Origin: Poa pratensis
Lineage: Eukaryota > Streptophyta > Magnoliopsida > Poales > Poaceae
Assembly (NCBI GenBank): GCA_947311845.1
Contig: CAMZMU010000048.1
Span: 24,322,431 to 24,386,430, forward strand
DNA length: 64,000 bases
Direction: 5' to 3'
Below the pieces are notes generated by a model. That model was given only the letters and a program-made list of their open reading frames with translations. It did not search any database and was not told the origin of the DNA. Below, piece after piece: positions 1 through 10,854 of the stretch. Both the position numbers and the translations under genes were made by a program. How positions within the stretch are numbered: position 1 is the first letter of the stretch; the number at the start of each line of letters is the position of its first letter.

Positions 1-699
1 TACAAAAGTTTTGAATAATAGGAAAACAAAACAGAAAGAAAAAAGAGGGGCCGAGCCAGCCGCACCGAAAGCGGCCCAGCCCAGCTAGAAGCCCAGCTCC
101 CCCAGCTCAGGCCCACTGTGATGTCAGAGTGACGTCACAAGTGGCCGGACTCTGCCGCGGCGGCGTGGACCACGCCGCCGTCCACGCCGCCATCGCGCCA
201 CCGCGATTCGGGACGCGCGCGTGAGCGCGTGGGATGCGCTTGGACGCGAGCTGCCCGCGGGTGGCGGCGCCGCTGCCTTTGTGTCACTGGAGCGTCTCCG
301 GTGGCGTGCACACGCGGTGGAGGACGGCGACGACGGCGGAGTCGATTGCTGCGCGCTCGCGAAGTTCCGGCAGGCGATTTCCGGCGAGGAGGGAGAGGCA
401 GCGGCGGCGGAGGCCGATGCATGCTTGGATTTGAGGGGGGAGCACCGGAGCGGCGACATCGAGCGCGGCGGCCGACGGCGAACTCGGCGCCGCGCAGGAG
501 AGAGAAGAGAGGAGTGGAGTTGTGCGGACGTTTTTGCAGAAGGCCCCCGATGTTTGCTGAAATTGCTCTTTAGTCCGTCGTAGTGGAAAGTTGTGGGCTG
601 CGGAGCCATTTCTCGGCTTGTGAGGAGCTTTTTTGCAAAAGCGTCACAGGGTGCCGCGCGGATCGTCCGATCGCCAGGCAACGGCGTGGATCGAAGAAC
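1..699. other. GC-rich unassigned sequence
   Basis: An AT-rich first 50 bases lead into a strongly GC-rich stretch with repeated GGCCCAGC-type words and a TGACGTCAC palindrome near 131. Open frames occur on both strands, but all are arginine/alanine/proline-rich translations of GC-rich DNA with no recognisable domain. It is probably an old repeat fragment or the edge of a GC-rich untranslated region; I cannot assign it. Confidence 0.3.
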
Positions 700-733
700 T
701 GTAGAACACTGTTCATTGGAATAGTGTTCTACA
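700..733. repeat. Near-perfect inverted repeat (hairpin)
   Basis: Two 15-base arms (700-714 and 719-733) match at 14 of 15 positions when one is reverse-complemented, with a 4-base loop ATTG. The arm begins TGTAGAACACT. It may be a terminator-like structure or the relic of a short inverted-repeat transposon; no target duplication was recognised. Confidence 0.7.
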
Positions 734-1637
734 ATAGCACGAGGCCTCTCAGCGCGGCATTTCGCTCGTCTTTCATATAGGTAGTAATACGTCAACGCTT
801 AACAGTTAACAGTATAGTTAGTCTACTTCATTATTAGCGGACAGATAACCATGCCAGCACGCTCCAGGGTTGGTATCACCGGCAATTAACACAAGTGGTT
901 CGTTCGTCCTCGATCGATCGGTCTTGGCGTGCATGTTCCTTCCGTGAGAAAACAAAAGTAGCTCAGCTGTTGAAATGGAGGAGAACTGGAAGCACCGAAA
1001 AGTATTCCCTTTTTCCACTGCTGCGTGGACTGAAAATGCTCTGTAAAATGTAGAAACTGTACTAGCTTAGCTGTAGCAGGTTGATGGGATGGCCAAACTG
1101 ATAGCTTACATGTGCCCCCAAAAAGGAAAAAAAAAAGGTGCGTGCTGTGATACTGCATGGCAGCTGCTGCGGAAGATCCATTTGGCCGAACGAGGCCACT
1201 TGAGGCGACGGACGCATCTATTTTTAACTGACCCCGAGGTGACCAGACGGCGGCGTTGGAATCTTCCAAGCACGCACTTCCGGACCCATCCCATCCAGTT
1301 GCCTGGTCTGCGGCTGCGAGCTGACTTTGCTACCGGGTGGGTTTGACGTGGATATCCTCACCGATTGATTCTCGGAACCGTCTGCCCGCCTTGCCTGCAG
1401 GAACTAGCCCGAGGCGAAGACCATGTCGGCCTTCTCTACGCATGTGCCAAATGCTTTGCACCCAACCATTGACCCACTGTCATTTCGCACTAGCTAGGGA
1501 CTACGCATCCACGTTGTAGTAGTAGTTTTCTTGTGAAGACGAGTACAATTTGGATGTTGCTCTTACCCAAATGACATGTCACGCACACGTCGGAAGTTGC
1601 CTATTCCGGGAAACTGCCCATGAAGACTATGAAGTAC
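734..1637. other. Intergenic sequence, nothing recognised
   Basis: Mixed-composition sequence with only short, unconvincing open frames on both strands. No terminal repeats, RNA gene or recognisable exon was seen. Confidence 0.4.
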
Positions 1638-1640
1638 TTA

Positions 1641-1768
1641 GGCCCCGATTCGATTGTCCTTACGGCTCCGTAAAATTAAACCCGAGCATGCTGGAATTTC
1701 AACGTGGCGTTGCCACCTCTGTGAATTTTCACCCCCGTTTTGCCTATTATACGGGAATCAAGCGGGCC
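1641..1768. mobile_element. Tourist-like (PIF/Harbinger) MITE
   Basis: A 128-bp element is flanked by the trinucleotide TTA on both sides (1638-1640 and 1769-1771), the target size and sequence preferred by PIF/Harbinger elements. The left end GGCCCCGATTCGATT and the reverse complement of the right end, GGCCCGCTTGATT, form imperfect terminal inverted repeats. It has no coding capacity. The Tourist assignment is inferred from TSD and TIR only. Confidence 0.6.
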
Positions 1769-1771
1769 TTA

Positions 1772-2923
1772 GGATTCCCAGTTGACAAAAAAACAACTCA
1801 AATTGTCATATTGGAGACCTACTGAACAGAAAATGGGCAACACACTTTGTCCCAGGCAAGGGAAACTGTTGGTGTTAGGGGGGAGGGTTACTCTAATTAA
1901 TTCTTCTCTCAGGATAGAACTATAGTATGACGACACTGTATATGTTTTCATTTTATAGAGTAGATGTAGGAAGTAAGGAGAACATGGACACTGCTAGGAG
2001 AGGTTTGTTGTGGTGGGGTGATAACAATAAAAAGAACTATCACCTTGTCAGATGGAGGAGGTGTGCATGCCGAAAGAATAGGGTGGTTTGGGCATCTTGG
2101 ATCTCGAGGACTCGAACTGCTACAGAAGGAGAATAGCAACAGAAGAAAACAAGGAAAAAGATCACCGAACTTCGTTTGGTCGCATGTATCCCCTATGTCA
2201 CATAGTTTAAATGGAGTCTCCTAGCTTGTTTTTGTGTTTTGGTGGAAAGAACAACCTTTTCTTTTTCCTCCTTTTTTTTAACCGAGAAATGCTTGAGGGT
2301 TTGGAGGAACAATGTAAGTGATGGTTTTGTTAATGAAATCGGGGGTCAGCTCCTTTTATTTTAAAAACGTCGGAGGTAGCCACAAAGTATCTTTTTTTTC
2401 GAAAAAAAAAGTATCTTATTTTTGAACCATCGAATAAGCACGAGGGTCAATTACGTAAGACAGTCGGTAAATTAACAAACGCAGAGACGCCGTTACCGGG
2501 CCGGGTAGATCCACCAATCCGCCAAGGCGACGACGACCGCTTCCCACATTGTTGACAACGCAGCCCCTCTCCTCAGTCCTCACTCTTCGCCGGCATCAGA
2601 CTACCACACTCCTTCCTTCGTCCACTCCACGGCCGCTCCGTGTCTTCCCCTCCACGTTGACCACGACTTATTCATCCGCAACCTCTCCTTCTCCACACCC
2701 CACCACCCACCCCAAGTGGCACAGCCTTCGCCGCCACTCCACCGGCTCCTAACTAACGAACCAACCACTGCCTCCTGCCGTCCCCGCCTGTCAGCCTCCC
2801 CCATCCCAGCGCGCGCACATTGCGCCTCGTGCGCGCGCCCACGCCGCATGATCATCGCCCACCTCCGATCGCTTACCCCACCTGCGACGCAACTTCCCAC
2901 GCCGCCCCTCGAGCCGCTTGCGC
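1772..2923. other. Upstream region of the C2H2 gene
   Basis: No convincing gene. A T-rich and A-rich fold-back run lies near 2392-2418. From about 2540 the sequence becomes C-rich and purine-poor on the plus strand, typical of a grass proximal promoter. The open frames here are shadows of this compositional bias. Confidence 0.4.
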
Positions 2924-2930
2924 TTTAAAA
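2924..2930 (+). promoter_or_regulatory. Probable TATA box of the C2H2 gene
   Basis: TTTAAAA lies about 150 bases before the first ATG (3081) in an otherwise GC-rich context. The C-rich leader after it is typical of a grass 5' UTR. Motif and spacing only; no transcript evidence. Confidence 0.45.
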
Positions 2931-3080
2931 CCATCTCACTCCCCCACTCCCCCACACCCAAGCTACCCAGCTACACCTCACACCAGCCACCGAACAAGAA
3001 GAAGTCTCACGCAGGAACGCGTCCGTCTTCGTCTTCTCTCCCTCCTGCTGCTTAGCTCGATCAGCAGCTTGTGCGGTGCC

Positions 3081-3871
3081 ATGTCGTCTTCGGCCATGGA
3101 ATCCCTCCACGCCTTGATCCGGTGGAGCACCACGACGAGGAGACGTCGTCCGCGGCGTTCACCACGAGCAGCGGGGAGGAGAGCGGCCAACACGTGCTGC
3201 AGGGGTGGGCCAAGAAGAAGCGCTCGCGCCGCCACCGCTCCGAGGAGGAGAACCTCGCGCTCTGCCTCCTCATGCTCTCCCGCAGCGGCAACAACCACCA
3301 CCGCGTCCAGGCGCCGCAGCCCTCCCTGTCGTCCCCGGAGTTCAGGTGCTCCGTCTGCGGCAAGTCCTTCAGCTCCTACCAGGCTCTCGGGGGCCACAAG
3401 ACGAGCCACCGGGTGAAGCAGCCCGCCGACGCTGCACCTGCTCCGCTCGCGGCCCCCGTCGTCGTGGCGCCGGCCGAGCCGGCCACGTCGTCCACCACGG
3501 CCGCGTCCTCCGACGGCGCCGCGACCAGCAGGGTCCACCGGTGCTCCATCTGCCAGAAGGAGTTCCCCACCGGGCAGGCGCTCGGCGGGCACAAGAGAAA
3601 GCACTACGACGGGGGCGTGGGCGCCGCCACCGCCGAGTCCACCGAGCTCGTGGCCGTCGCGGCGGCCGCCGAGTCCGAGGTGGGGAGCACCGGCGCCAAC
3701 GGGATCACCAGCTCCGTTGCCGCCCGGGCTCCGTTCGACCTGAACATCCCGGCCGTGCCGGAGTTCGTGTGGCGGCAGTGCGTCAAGGGCAGCAAGATGA
3801 TGATGTGGGAGGACGAGGAGGAGGTGCAGAGCCCGCTCGCCTTCAAGAAGCCACGCCTCCTCACGGCGTGA
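3081..3871 (+). CDS. Two-finger C2H2 (ZAT/C1-2i) repressor, frameshifted near N-terminus
   Basis: A plant-specific Cys2/His2 transcription factor of the STZ/ZAT10 and rice ZFP182/ZFP252 type. These are nuclear proteins that repress stress-response genes. In the main frame there is a basic nuclear-localisation stretch KKKRSRRHR (3212-3238), then an [12 protein letters not shown]-box, finger 1 (CSVCGKSF...[10 protein letters not shown], from 3347), finger 2 (CSICQKEF...[10 protein letters not shown], from 3542) and the EAR repression motif FDLNIP near 3735. It ends PRLLTA and a stop at 3869-3871. The family has no introns, as seen here. The expected start, [13 protein letters not shown] at 3081, is in another frame. 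The two frames meet at about 3117-3121, where ATCCGG has one base fewer than continuity needs. The first in-frame ATG downstream (about 3272) would remove the NLS and most of the L-box. The cause is either a real null allele or a homopolymer error. Family identity is very secure. Confidence 0.92.
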
Positions 3872-5493
3872 ATGAACAGCAACATCTAGCTGCATGGATC
3901 CGATCCCATCGATCCGATCGATCCAGCACAAGTTTTTGGAGTCCGTCCTGTCCGGTCAACACTATTCGTTCATTCGTTTGGTTTAATTTGTTCCTGCTCC
4001 TGTACAGATTGAGTGAGTGATACACCATAGGTAGCCATATACTCTCGTAGTTATAGGTGGATCTTCTTGGTTCTTTGCAACGGAGGAGTACTTCGTGTCA
4101 TTTGTTCTGTAGCCGTCAGTGTATTGTTTGTAGTTGGAATGAAGTTCATATATACATACTCATACAGAGATTGATGATGAACTAGCAGCAGTAGTATACT
4201 CTGTAACATACGTACACACCTATTGAATTGGAGATTATTTGAATTGATTGAAATTCGCATCTCTGCAATATTAAATCATTGTTTCAGTTGCTTGATCACG
4301 ATTTAAAAGGATCGATTCTGCCACGCCAGTTACCTTGCGTACACTGCAGTAACTTGTAGTGCTCGCCTGGAAGGAAACACCACTGTAACTTGCAAGAAAA
4401 TTAAAGAGACGGAAGGAAACCTCTGCTTGAGTTGAGAGCACCAGATGCAAGCAGAGAAGTGTAGTGCTCCTTAACCTCTGCTCGATCGATGAAGCCGCCT
4501 AGAAAGACCTGTTATTGACGTACGTGTCTGCACTGCAGCGCGACGACGCGATGAGTCTGGACGAATCGATCAAATCCACGTTTACTTAGTCGGGGTAATC
4601 GCAGCGTGACATGTGCTAGCGACGACTGACTATACGCGCAGCTGCAAGTGGAAACAAAAAACTGGACCGGGCCGGTTCGCAGCTAGCTTCGTGCAGGTCG
4701 ACCGGCGGCACCCAAGTTGGCGCGCGGTGGACAGCGACGTCGCCGATGCCGCCGTGTTTGATAACCTCGTGCCGACCTGCAGCTGGATCGACAGATCGCT
4801 TTCGGACGCAACCAACAGCCGCAGCTTCACACACGGCCGGCCGGCCGCTCGCTGGGTTGGACGGAAAAATTCAGGTGGCGCGTTCGTGATGCTTCCGTGC
4901 ACCTACGTGCGTGCGCTTTCGACAGTTTTCTTTTTCTTGAACGTTGAAGCGTGGACTCACAGATGGTCGCCGTACGTGTTCCGCAAGGCGGTGACGGTGC
5001 ACAGCACGTCGTCTTCTGAGTTCGGTGGGCTCCTGGATCGCTGGATCTTCTTCTCCGGTTGACGTACGGGAGTAAGTCAGTCTGGCACCATGGACGCGAC
5101 GTGCAGCTGCTACCACTAGATACAGCCATCGTCACCAGCCTGATCGGTGCGTTATTTATCGTTTTTCTTTTCGGCCGCGTCCAACTGTTTTTTTCGATGT
5201 TTTTCTCTAGCTAGCGGAACTGTTCTCCACTGTGAGCTCGCCGGAAGCGCCGTTCGGCAGAAATGCGGGCCGTGTTGCTGCCGGTCGCTAGCTACAGTAC
5301 TACCGAACGCTGTAGGCCGATTTTGGGCTCGTGCCTAGGCCGCGGTTCGCTACTCGGCCTTGGTGGCTTTCCTACGTATGGGCCGCATGAGACCACCGCC
5401 GCAATCGTTTATCTCTTGCGTGGTTGCCGTTCTGCCCAGGAAGGCCTCCGACGCTTTATAGATGCACCTGGCGAGATGAGATGTGGCGTATTA
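3872..5493. other. 3' UTR and intergenic sequence
   Basis: The first few hundred bases after the C2H2 stop are AT-rich and probably 3' UTR. Further on the sequence turns GC-rich, and open frames of 60-150 codons appear on both strands (for example 4613-5062), but none has a recognisable domain, splice pattern or consistent coding signal. No transposon ends were recognised. Confidence 0.4.
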
Positions 5494-5935
5494 TCTCTTC
5501 TCTCCTATCTAAATCTCTTCTCTTCTCTCTCTCTCCTATCTAAAACAAGAGTTTCGTTCCTCCTCGTACGTCGCTTCGCTTCGTCCAATATCCTCGTACG
5601 TCTTCTCTCCGCTCGCCCCTGCGCGATCAAATGGGCCAAAGCCCAACAAAATCGAGTCCCTGACGCCCTCTCTCCCTCTTCGATCCCTTCCATCTCCTTC
5701 TCCCTGGCGGCCGCCCCAGGGCTCGGCCACACGCGCGTCGCTGCCCCCTGCCGACCTTCACCAGCGTCGCCGCCCTGGCTCCTCCATCGCGTGTGGGAAC
5801 CACGTCTACACCTCGCGTCGGGCGCGCAAGGAGCAGCGCCAACCACGGAGTACCTAACCGACTCCTGACCCCATCGGCGCCGCCAACCACCTCTCCACAT
5901 CCCACCGCCGCCCCCCATCATCCTCCTCTCAGATC

Positions 5936-6305
5936 ATGGTGATGGAGGCGCCGGGCGACGGCCACGGCAACCTCCAACGACCAGACCATGGCCCTCAAGA
6001 TCTGCACGCATGGGCCTCCCTTCGTCTCCCACCGTCCGGGGTCCTTCCCGCCGAGCCCCATGTCTTTGCCGACACCATGCTCCTCAACCTCGCCACCGAG
6101 TTCAGGGCCGCAGACAGCGCCCTCCAAGGGCAGGGGTTGGGCGGCGGCGGAGCCCGTGCACATCCTCCGGAAGGTCGTGACAGCAAGGACAAGGGCGTTC
6201 GCCCTGAGGATGTTCGCCTGCCGCACCAACCTCTAAAAGGACAATGTACGCTCCCTCGTCCTCTCCGGCCTTTTCTCGTCCAATGCATCGATAACAGAGA
6301 CTTAA
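5936..6305 (+). pseudogene. Broken gene fragment, tentatively INTS7/SIEL-like
   Basis: GC3-rich coding-like sequence starting MVMEAPGDGHGN. In the first frame it includes VFADTMLLNLATEFRAADS; after a frame change around 6120-6155 it reads HILRKVVTARTRAFALRMF. An in-frame TAA at about 6234 is followed in the same frame by KDNVRSLVLSGLFSSN. These segments resemble the armadillo-like N-terminal region of plant Integrator subunit 7/SIEL proteins, but I recognise this by eye only. A frameshift and a stop make it a pseudogene. It lies within the candidate Helitron, consistent with capture. Confidence 0.35.
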
Positions 6306-6562
6306 AAACAGTGTGCTACTTTCCCCTAAGATTGAATGGGGTGTTCTGTCATAATCTACAATATGTAGCATGAAATTTCCAATTTTCAGATCAGCTGGCT
6401 AATGTTGCGCGGCTGTTTTATTTAGCCTTCACATTGTACAACAGATAGAATGCATAATTGGGTGGCAACTGATCACATGCCTTAGTATTTACCTTTTGCA
6501 ACTTTTTTTTTGCGAAATTACCTTTTGCAACTTTGGTTTATAATGATCATACTCATTTGCAG

Positions 6563-6970
6563 TTACTGCTGCTTCTCGTGGTTATGCCGTGTAGAGTATG
6601 AAAGGGACACAGAGATGCGACATGCCTATGAGGTATCAACTGTATATTGTTTTAAAGTTATTTTGCCTGGTTGTTTTCCGCTGCATTCTAGGAATATCTG
6701 AACTCTAAAGGAAAACTATTCCATGATGCACAAAATTCTATCATTGATGGTAGTGAAGTGATTGTAGACTACTACAGGCAGCAGCTTATGCCTAGATGGA
6801 TACCAAGGAGGCTAGGTATGTTCCCTGCTGGAGTGTGATGTGTAGAACCCATACAGAGTACTTGAGAGGATTTTCATGCTAATTTGAATTGTCCTTTTAT
6901 AGATATGTTCCCTTGCAAGATCTTGACGCCATCCGACACCAGCATGGCCCCCGTCGACGGTGGACGTTGA
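6563..6970 (+). CDS. Three phase-consistent exons, 3' end of an unidentified gene
   Basis: Exon 6563-6632 follows a TTTGCAG acceptor and ends in HAYE before GTATCA. Exon 6692-6815 follows TTCTAG, begins [15 protein letters not shown] and ends PRWIPRRL before GTATGT. Exon 6903-6970 follows TTTATAG, reads [13 protein letters not shown] and stops at TGA. Reading phase is kept across both introns (59 and 87 bases), which is unlikely by chance, so this is a real gene piece. I do not recognise the protein. No upstream exon in phase was identified, so it is probably a captured 3' part inside the Helitron. Confidence 0.55.
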
Positions 6971-6999
6971 CTATCTCTTCTTGTAGGACGTTATCTATA

Positions 7000-8015
7000 C
7001 CTCTCCTGCACGGCCGCACTTCACATTATAGGTGCATTGGATTGGATGGATAGTTCCCGAGGATGACAGGAGAAACAGTGGACTTTGCTGTACCTGGTTA
7101 ATCAGTCCATCACTCCAGCGCTGGACCATCGGGGCAGTGAAGGATGGATCCAGAAGGGATTAATCAGATCTGAATGGTTTGATCCACTTCTAACTTAATC
7201 CTTTGCGTTCTTTTTTAGATGATACTTGATGATGCCTCGATGTATTTTTTGATTGTTGGATTGTTGATGTGGAATTGTGATATACCCATGAATACACTGA
7301 CTATATGGAACTGAAATTAAGCATGGCTATTTTGAATAAAATGAGTCATAGAATCAGCCTGCTAGATATCAGTACTGCTCTTCGGCCTCCCTTTGAATGC
7401 CTTGTCATGTCAGCACATGCACGCTCTGTCTTTGCCACTGTCCTAGCTATTACAGATTGTTAAATCATTAACACCGCATTAACTAACACTGTGTTGTGCA
7501 GTCGACATTTTCTTGGTATTTCCAAGTCAAGTGGGATTCAGATCTAGATTTTGTGCGTCTATGGAGTCGGTGCAAGGAAGCAGGCAACATCACACACCAC
7601 TGGTTTGTTCAATGTCCTCTCTTGTGGCAACCCGCTTCAGTTTGATGCACTCTTTCTGAATCGACTTGTGTTTATATAGTAAATTTCTACTGTACCAACA
7701 ACTGTGCTACTCTCTACGTACTGCTTGGGCACTCATGTTTGTAGCTAGCTTGATATACTTCCCAACGCTCTTCTTGTCATGTATACATACATGTTTATTG
7801 GTACAACATGTCTGATCTCCCTATTTACTGGATGAACCAGTAGTAATCGACATCTTTGTTTGGTGTAAAAAAAGAAGTCTCCTTATATGATATGTGTGAT
7901 GGGAGCTTGCTGTTTGATGGTTCAAGAAGAATAATAGCTTGTGTTGTGTTTGTTTCAAGCTATTTTGTTGTGTGTCTCTGCTGTTGATGGCACAACCTGA
8001 TACTCCAGTTTTCAG
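7000..8015. other. AT-rich Helitron interior, no gene seen
   Basis: Intron- or intergenic-like sequence between the exon clusters. Small open frames only. Confidence 0.35.
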
Positions 8016-8112
8016 CAAGGATTTTTCAACTCCACGTACAACGTGATACTCCAGTCCTCGAAGTGCAAGATGAAAATGCTGACCTTGAGGATTTCTATGA
8101 TTACAGCAGTAG
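8016..8112 (+). pseudogene. Exon-like acidic fragment
   Basis: An open segment between an acceptor (TTTTCAG) and a donor (AGTAG/GTTTTT). One frame is open throughout and encodes the acidic stretch TPVLEVQDENADLEDFYDYS. The function is unknown. It may belong to the same captured gene as 8737-8949, which is also acidic. Confidence 0.35.
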
Positions 8113-8736
8113 GTTTTTACTGTGCTAAACTTTGTATTAATATTTTTTTCTTACATAAGTGTCACTTCAATTCTTCTAACAAGATCATTATATTTTTGTA
8201 AAGATTTCGGTTTTGCCTTCCTGAACACCATGTGTAATAACATACTCATCTGGACACATGATTTCCAAATTTTTAGATGTAGATGTCTTTTGCGTTGGCT
8301 CTTGCTTCTCAGTTGTGACTTATCTCCATGAATAATAAGATCAAAGTAGGAACGATGATGGGAAAATCTTAGTGAAGACAAACTCAAATGCTTAATCTTT
8401 TTAAGAAATATTCCTTTGTCTGCTGAATCGTAGTTATGTAATATATGTGGTCAGTGTTGGATATCAAATATCCTTTAGGCCCCGCTTGGTATCTCGTTTA
8501 TTAGCCAAAACGATCGGTTAGAAATACGGACCTCTGGACCTCCCGCAGAATGTGTGGAATGTCCACACATCTAACACCTAATGGTGTGGTTTTTATTCTC
8601 ATTGCAGCTATGCTGATGCAGAGGGTGGACAGTGGTTGCTGCAAATAACATGGAGAGCGACATTGAACTATGGAGAGCGACATTGAACTGGGAGGTGGTG
8701 GATCTCTGCTTGTTGTAACAATGATCTCTGCTTCAG

Positions 8737-8949
8737 CTACAAGAGCACGGGTCTGGTGACATTTCAGTCCAAGGAGCAGATGGTGAGGCTGAAGGTGCTC
8801 CGAGCAATGAACAAGAATGGGGTGGAGACGATGAGAACCAAGATCGGGAAAAGAGCAATGTTGATCAGAAATCTTCCAAAGAACGTCATGTATTGTCGAC
8901 GGTGCTTTGTGTGCGAGCAGACTCTGTGGAGCTCCAGCGTTGCCTTTAA
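8737..8949 (+). pseudogene. Exon-like acidic terminal fragment
   Basis: After a pyrimidine tract and TTCAG there are 70 open codons ending in TAA. The product is acidic and hydrophilic (DGEAEGAPSNEQEWGGDDEN), consistent with a low-complexity gene tail. It is not recognised as a family. Another frame is also open to 9058, so the frame choice rests on the splice acceptor and composition. Confidence 0.35.
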
Positions 8950-9363
8950 GGCCATGGGTATGTTTTGTCTATTTGCTCGGCATGGTAGTATTGAAAACCA
9001 TGAAGTCCTTTTTGTTGAGTTATGTGGCCACATAAATTATAGTTTTCAGTCCAGTTGAACCCATGACGACTCTTACGGGGAAGACAAAGCTGTATCCACC
9101 ATTGTACGACTTCAGAAACCATAATATGTGTTGTTGGATTCTGATCTAAGTTGCTTTATTCTTGGTGACAAATGCAAATGAGATTACTCTTTTTCTGTGT
9201 CAAACTAGGTAATTACCTGTGCATCTCAATGGGTACAATTACTCTTAGGTCCCACAAAATTTGTGTTAACTATATAAATTTTGAATTCTTGTGCTCAAAA
9301 AGCATGTTACGGGATAGTATTATGCTTTTTTCTCTCAAAATCTTAAATACGATGCGTGATGTG

Positions 9364-9487
9364 CACGGGAATCTTAAAATTACATACTTGACATGATTAG
9401 TGTTGAACCACTAGAAAATGTATGTCACGGGAATCTTAAAATTACATATTTGACATGATGAGTGTTGAACTACTAGAAAATGTATGT
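9364..9487 (+). repeat. 62-bp tandem duplication before Helitron hairpin
   Basis: Units 9364-9425 and 9426-9487 both begin CACGGGAATCTTAAAATTAC and end AGAAAATGTATGT, with about four mismatches. They abut the terminal hairpin at 9488. Confidence 0.85.
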
Positions 9488-9516
9488 CCCGTTGCAACGC
9501 ACGGGTATTTAACTAG

Positions 9517-9654
9517 TTTGAGTAATAAAGCTATTCGGGTGTTCAAAAAAAAAAGACCAGGGCTTCGACTTTGCGTGATTGTAACTTGCCTTGAGCAGAA
9601 TAATCTTTAGCTATAACAAAAATTAAGAGTATTTATTAATATCGCGGAGATATC
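9517..9654 (+). other. A-tailed sequence, possible LINE 3' end
   Basis: GAGTAATAAAGC followed about 10 bases later by a run of ten A (about 9545-9554) resembles the tail of a plant LINE or retrotransposed copy. It could be the 3' end of an element into which the Helitron inserted. Weak evidence. Confidence 0.25.
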
Positions 9655-10760
9655 AATTACTTACACCCAGCCTCTGCAACAACGCATTGCCCTATCGACA
9701 ACACGTATGCACAGCCCAGAAAAAGAAGAAGAATTACAAAAAAGAAAAGTCCCGCTACAATGATCTATTCCTTGTAGCAGCAGGCCTAACACCCCCAAAA
9801 CAGCACCAGAAGTACAGCTTCTCCAAAAGCGACGCCTCCAAGAAGGGAACAGTGCTATAGCGTCGTCGCCGCCCTGATAATAGATCATAGGTTTTCACCC
9901 TGAAGAAAATCCACACTCGCAAAAGCAATGTCATCAACAAGGTCATTGCCAGGCACAACCATGGGTTTCACCCTGAAAGTTTGGTCTCTGAACTTCTCCT
10001 GTGTTGTCGCCCCCACTTGTCGTTGCCGTCACCAAGCAGATTCCTTATCGCCACCAGGAATCGAACCACCATTACTAGTCTTCGAATCTAGGCCTCCATG
10101 TCATTCTCCGCACTCTGACTTCACCGTGAAACAGAAAGGCATGTCCCCAATGGCAACAGACTGCAGAGCTTCACGACGCTTCCTCTAAAACCAAACGGTC
10201 AGAAAAAAAACATGGTTGCGCACGACCGAATCCCACCCGATCCGGCAATCTCCAGGCTTGATTGCCCAATGGAGTTCACCGATGGAGCCTTTCGGAACTC
10301 GACAATCCGGCCAGATCGAAGAAACATGTATCAGGCAGATCTTCTTCTTGGCGCAAGGAGAACCCTAGGACCGCCGCCTTTATTCTTGATCCGAGCCCGC
10401 AGCCCCCACGCCGCCGGTCGGTTCCCGGTGAGCGGAACGAGTGGGTCAACCGGCCCAACGACCATGGTTGGCCCCAGATCGAATGGCAGCATTCAGGACC
10501 ATCGCGTCCGCACTGGTCTCGCGCCGCCGCCTCCCTCCCGCACGACGGCGAGCGCCGCACACGGCGGGCGTCACCGCCCCGCGGCCTGGTCTCACACCTG
10601 CGCCGCCATGAGCTCGCACCCCGCGCGAAGAGGAACAAACGGGCCACGCCATCCCCGCCCACCGCCTTCGACGACCAGGCGTGGCCGCCACCGCCGGCGC
10701 CGGCGGCAGCGGCCGGAGGGAGAGGATCTGTTGGTGGTTTTTAGGGTTTCTAGTTGCGCC
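9655..10760 (-). mobile_element. Degraded repeat, possible minus-strand LINE remnant
   Basis: The right half is GC-rich and, read on the minus strand, begins with a CCCTAAAAACC-type leader near 10740. The left part is moderately AT-rich without a clear ORF. The layout resembles a second segment at 11175-12090. No RT or endonuclease motif survives. Confidence 0.2.
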
Positions 10761-10854
10761 TCCGGAGCCGCCCTCGCGCGAGCGGCCCGGGAGGAAAACG
10801 ATTCACTCTCATCTTTAGCTATATACAGGCGTCGATGGTAGGATTCCCCATGTA

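Larger units (their letters stand above)
5494..9516 (+). mobile_element. Candidate gene-capturing non-autonomous Helitron
   Basis: The 3' end is well supported. The hairpin CCCGTTGCAACGCACGGG (9488-9505) is followed 7 bases later by CTAG (9513-9516) and then a T, as expected for a grass Helitron inserted between A and T. The 5' end is uncertain: the best candidate is A followed by TCTCTTCTCTCC at 5494, leading into a segment (5535-5640) that resembles Helitron 5' regions. No Rep/helicase is present, so it would be non-autonomous. It contains several exon-like gene pieces listed separately. Confidence 0.5.

Noticed and set aside
124..795. 223-codon minus-strand frame and overlapping plus-strand frames
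   Set aside because: Arginine/serine/proline-rich in every frame because of GC-rich DNA; no domain, splice or codon signal.
2820..3416. 198-codon frame as the complete C2H2 product
   Set aside because: Only the part around [13 protein letters not shown] is native. Downstream it is an arginine-rich out-of-frame reading; the finger-coding frame is different.
2978..3931. 317-codon minus-strand frame over the C2H2 gene
   Set aside because: Antisense shadow of GC3-rich coding sequence; no domain.
4613..5062. 149-codon plus-strand frame
   Set aside because: Overlaps equally long minus-strand frames, with no recognisable domain or promoter.
8478..8560. GGCCCCGCTTGGTATC as a second Tourist/hAT MITE
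   Set aside because: Only one end resembles a MITE terminus; no matching inverted end or target duplication found nearby.
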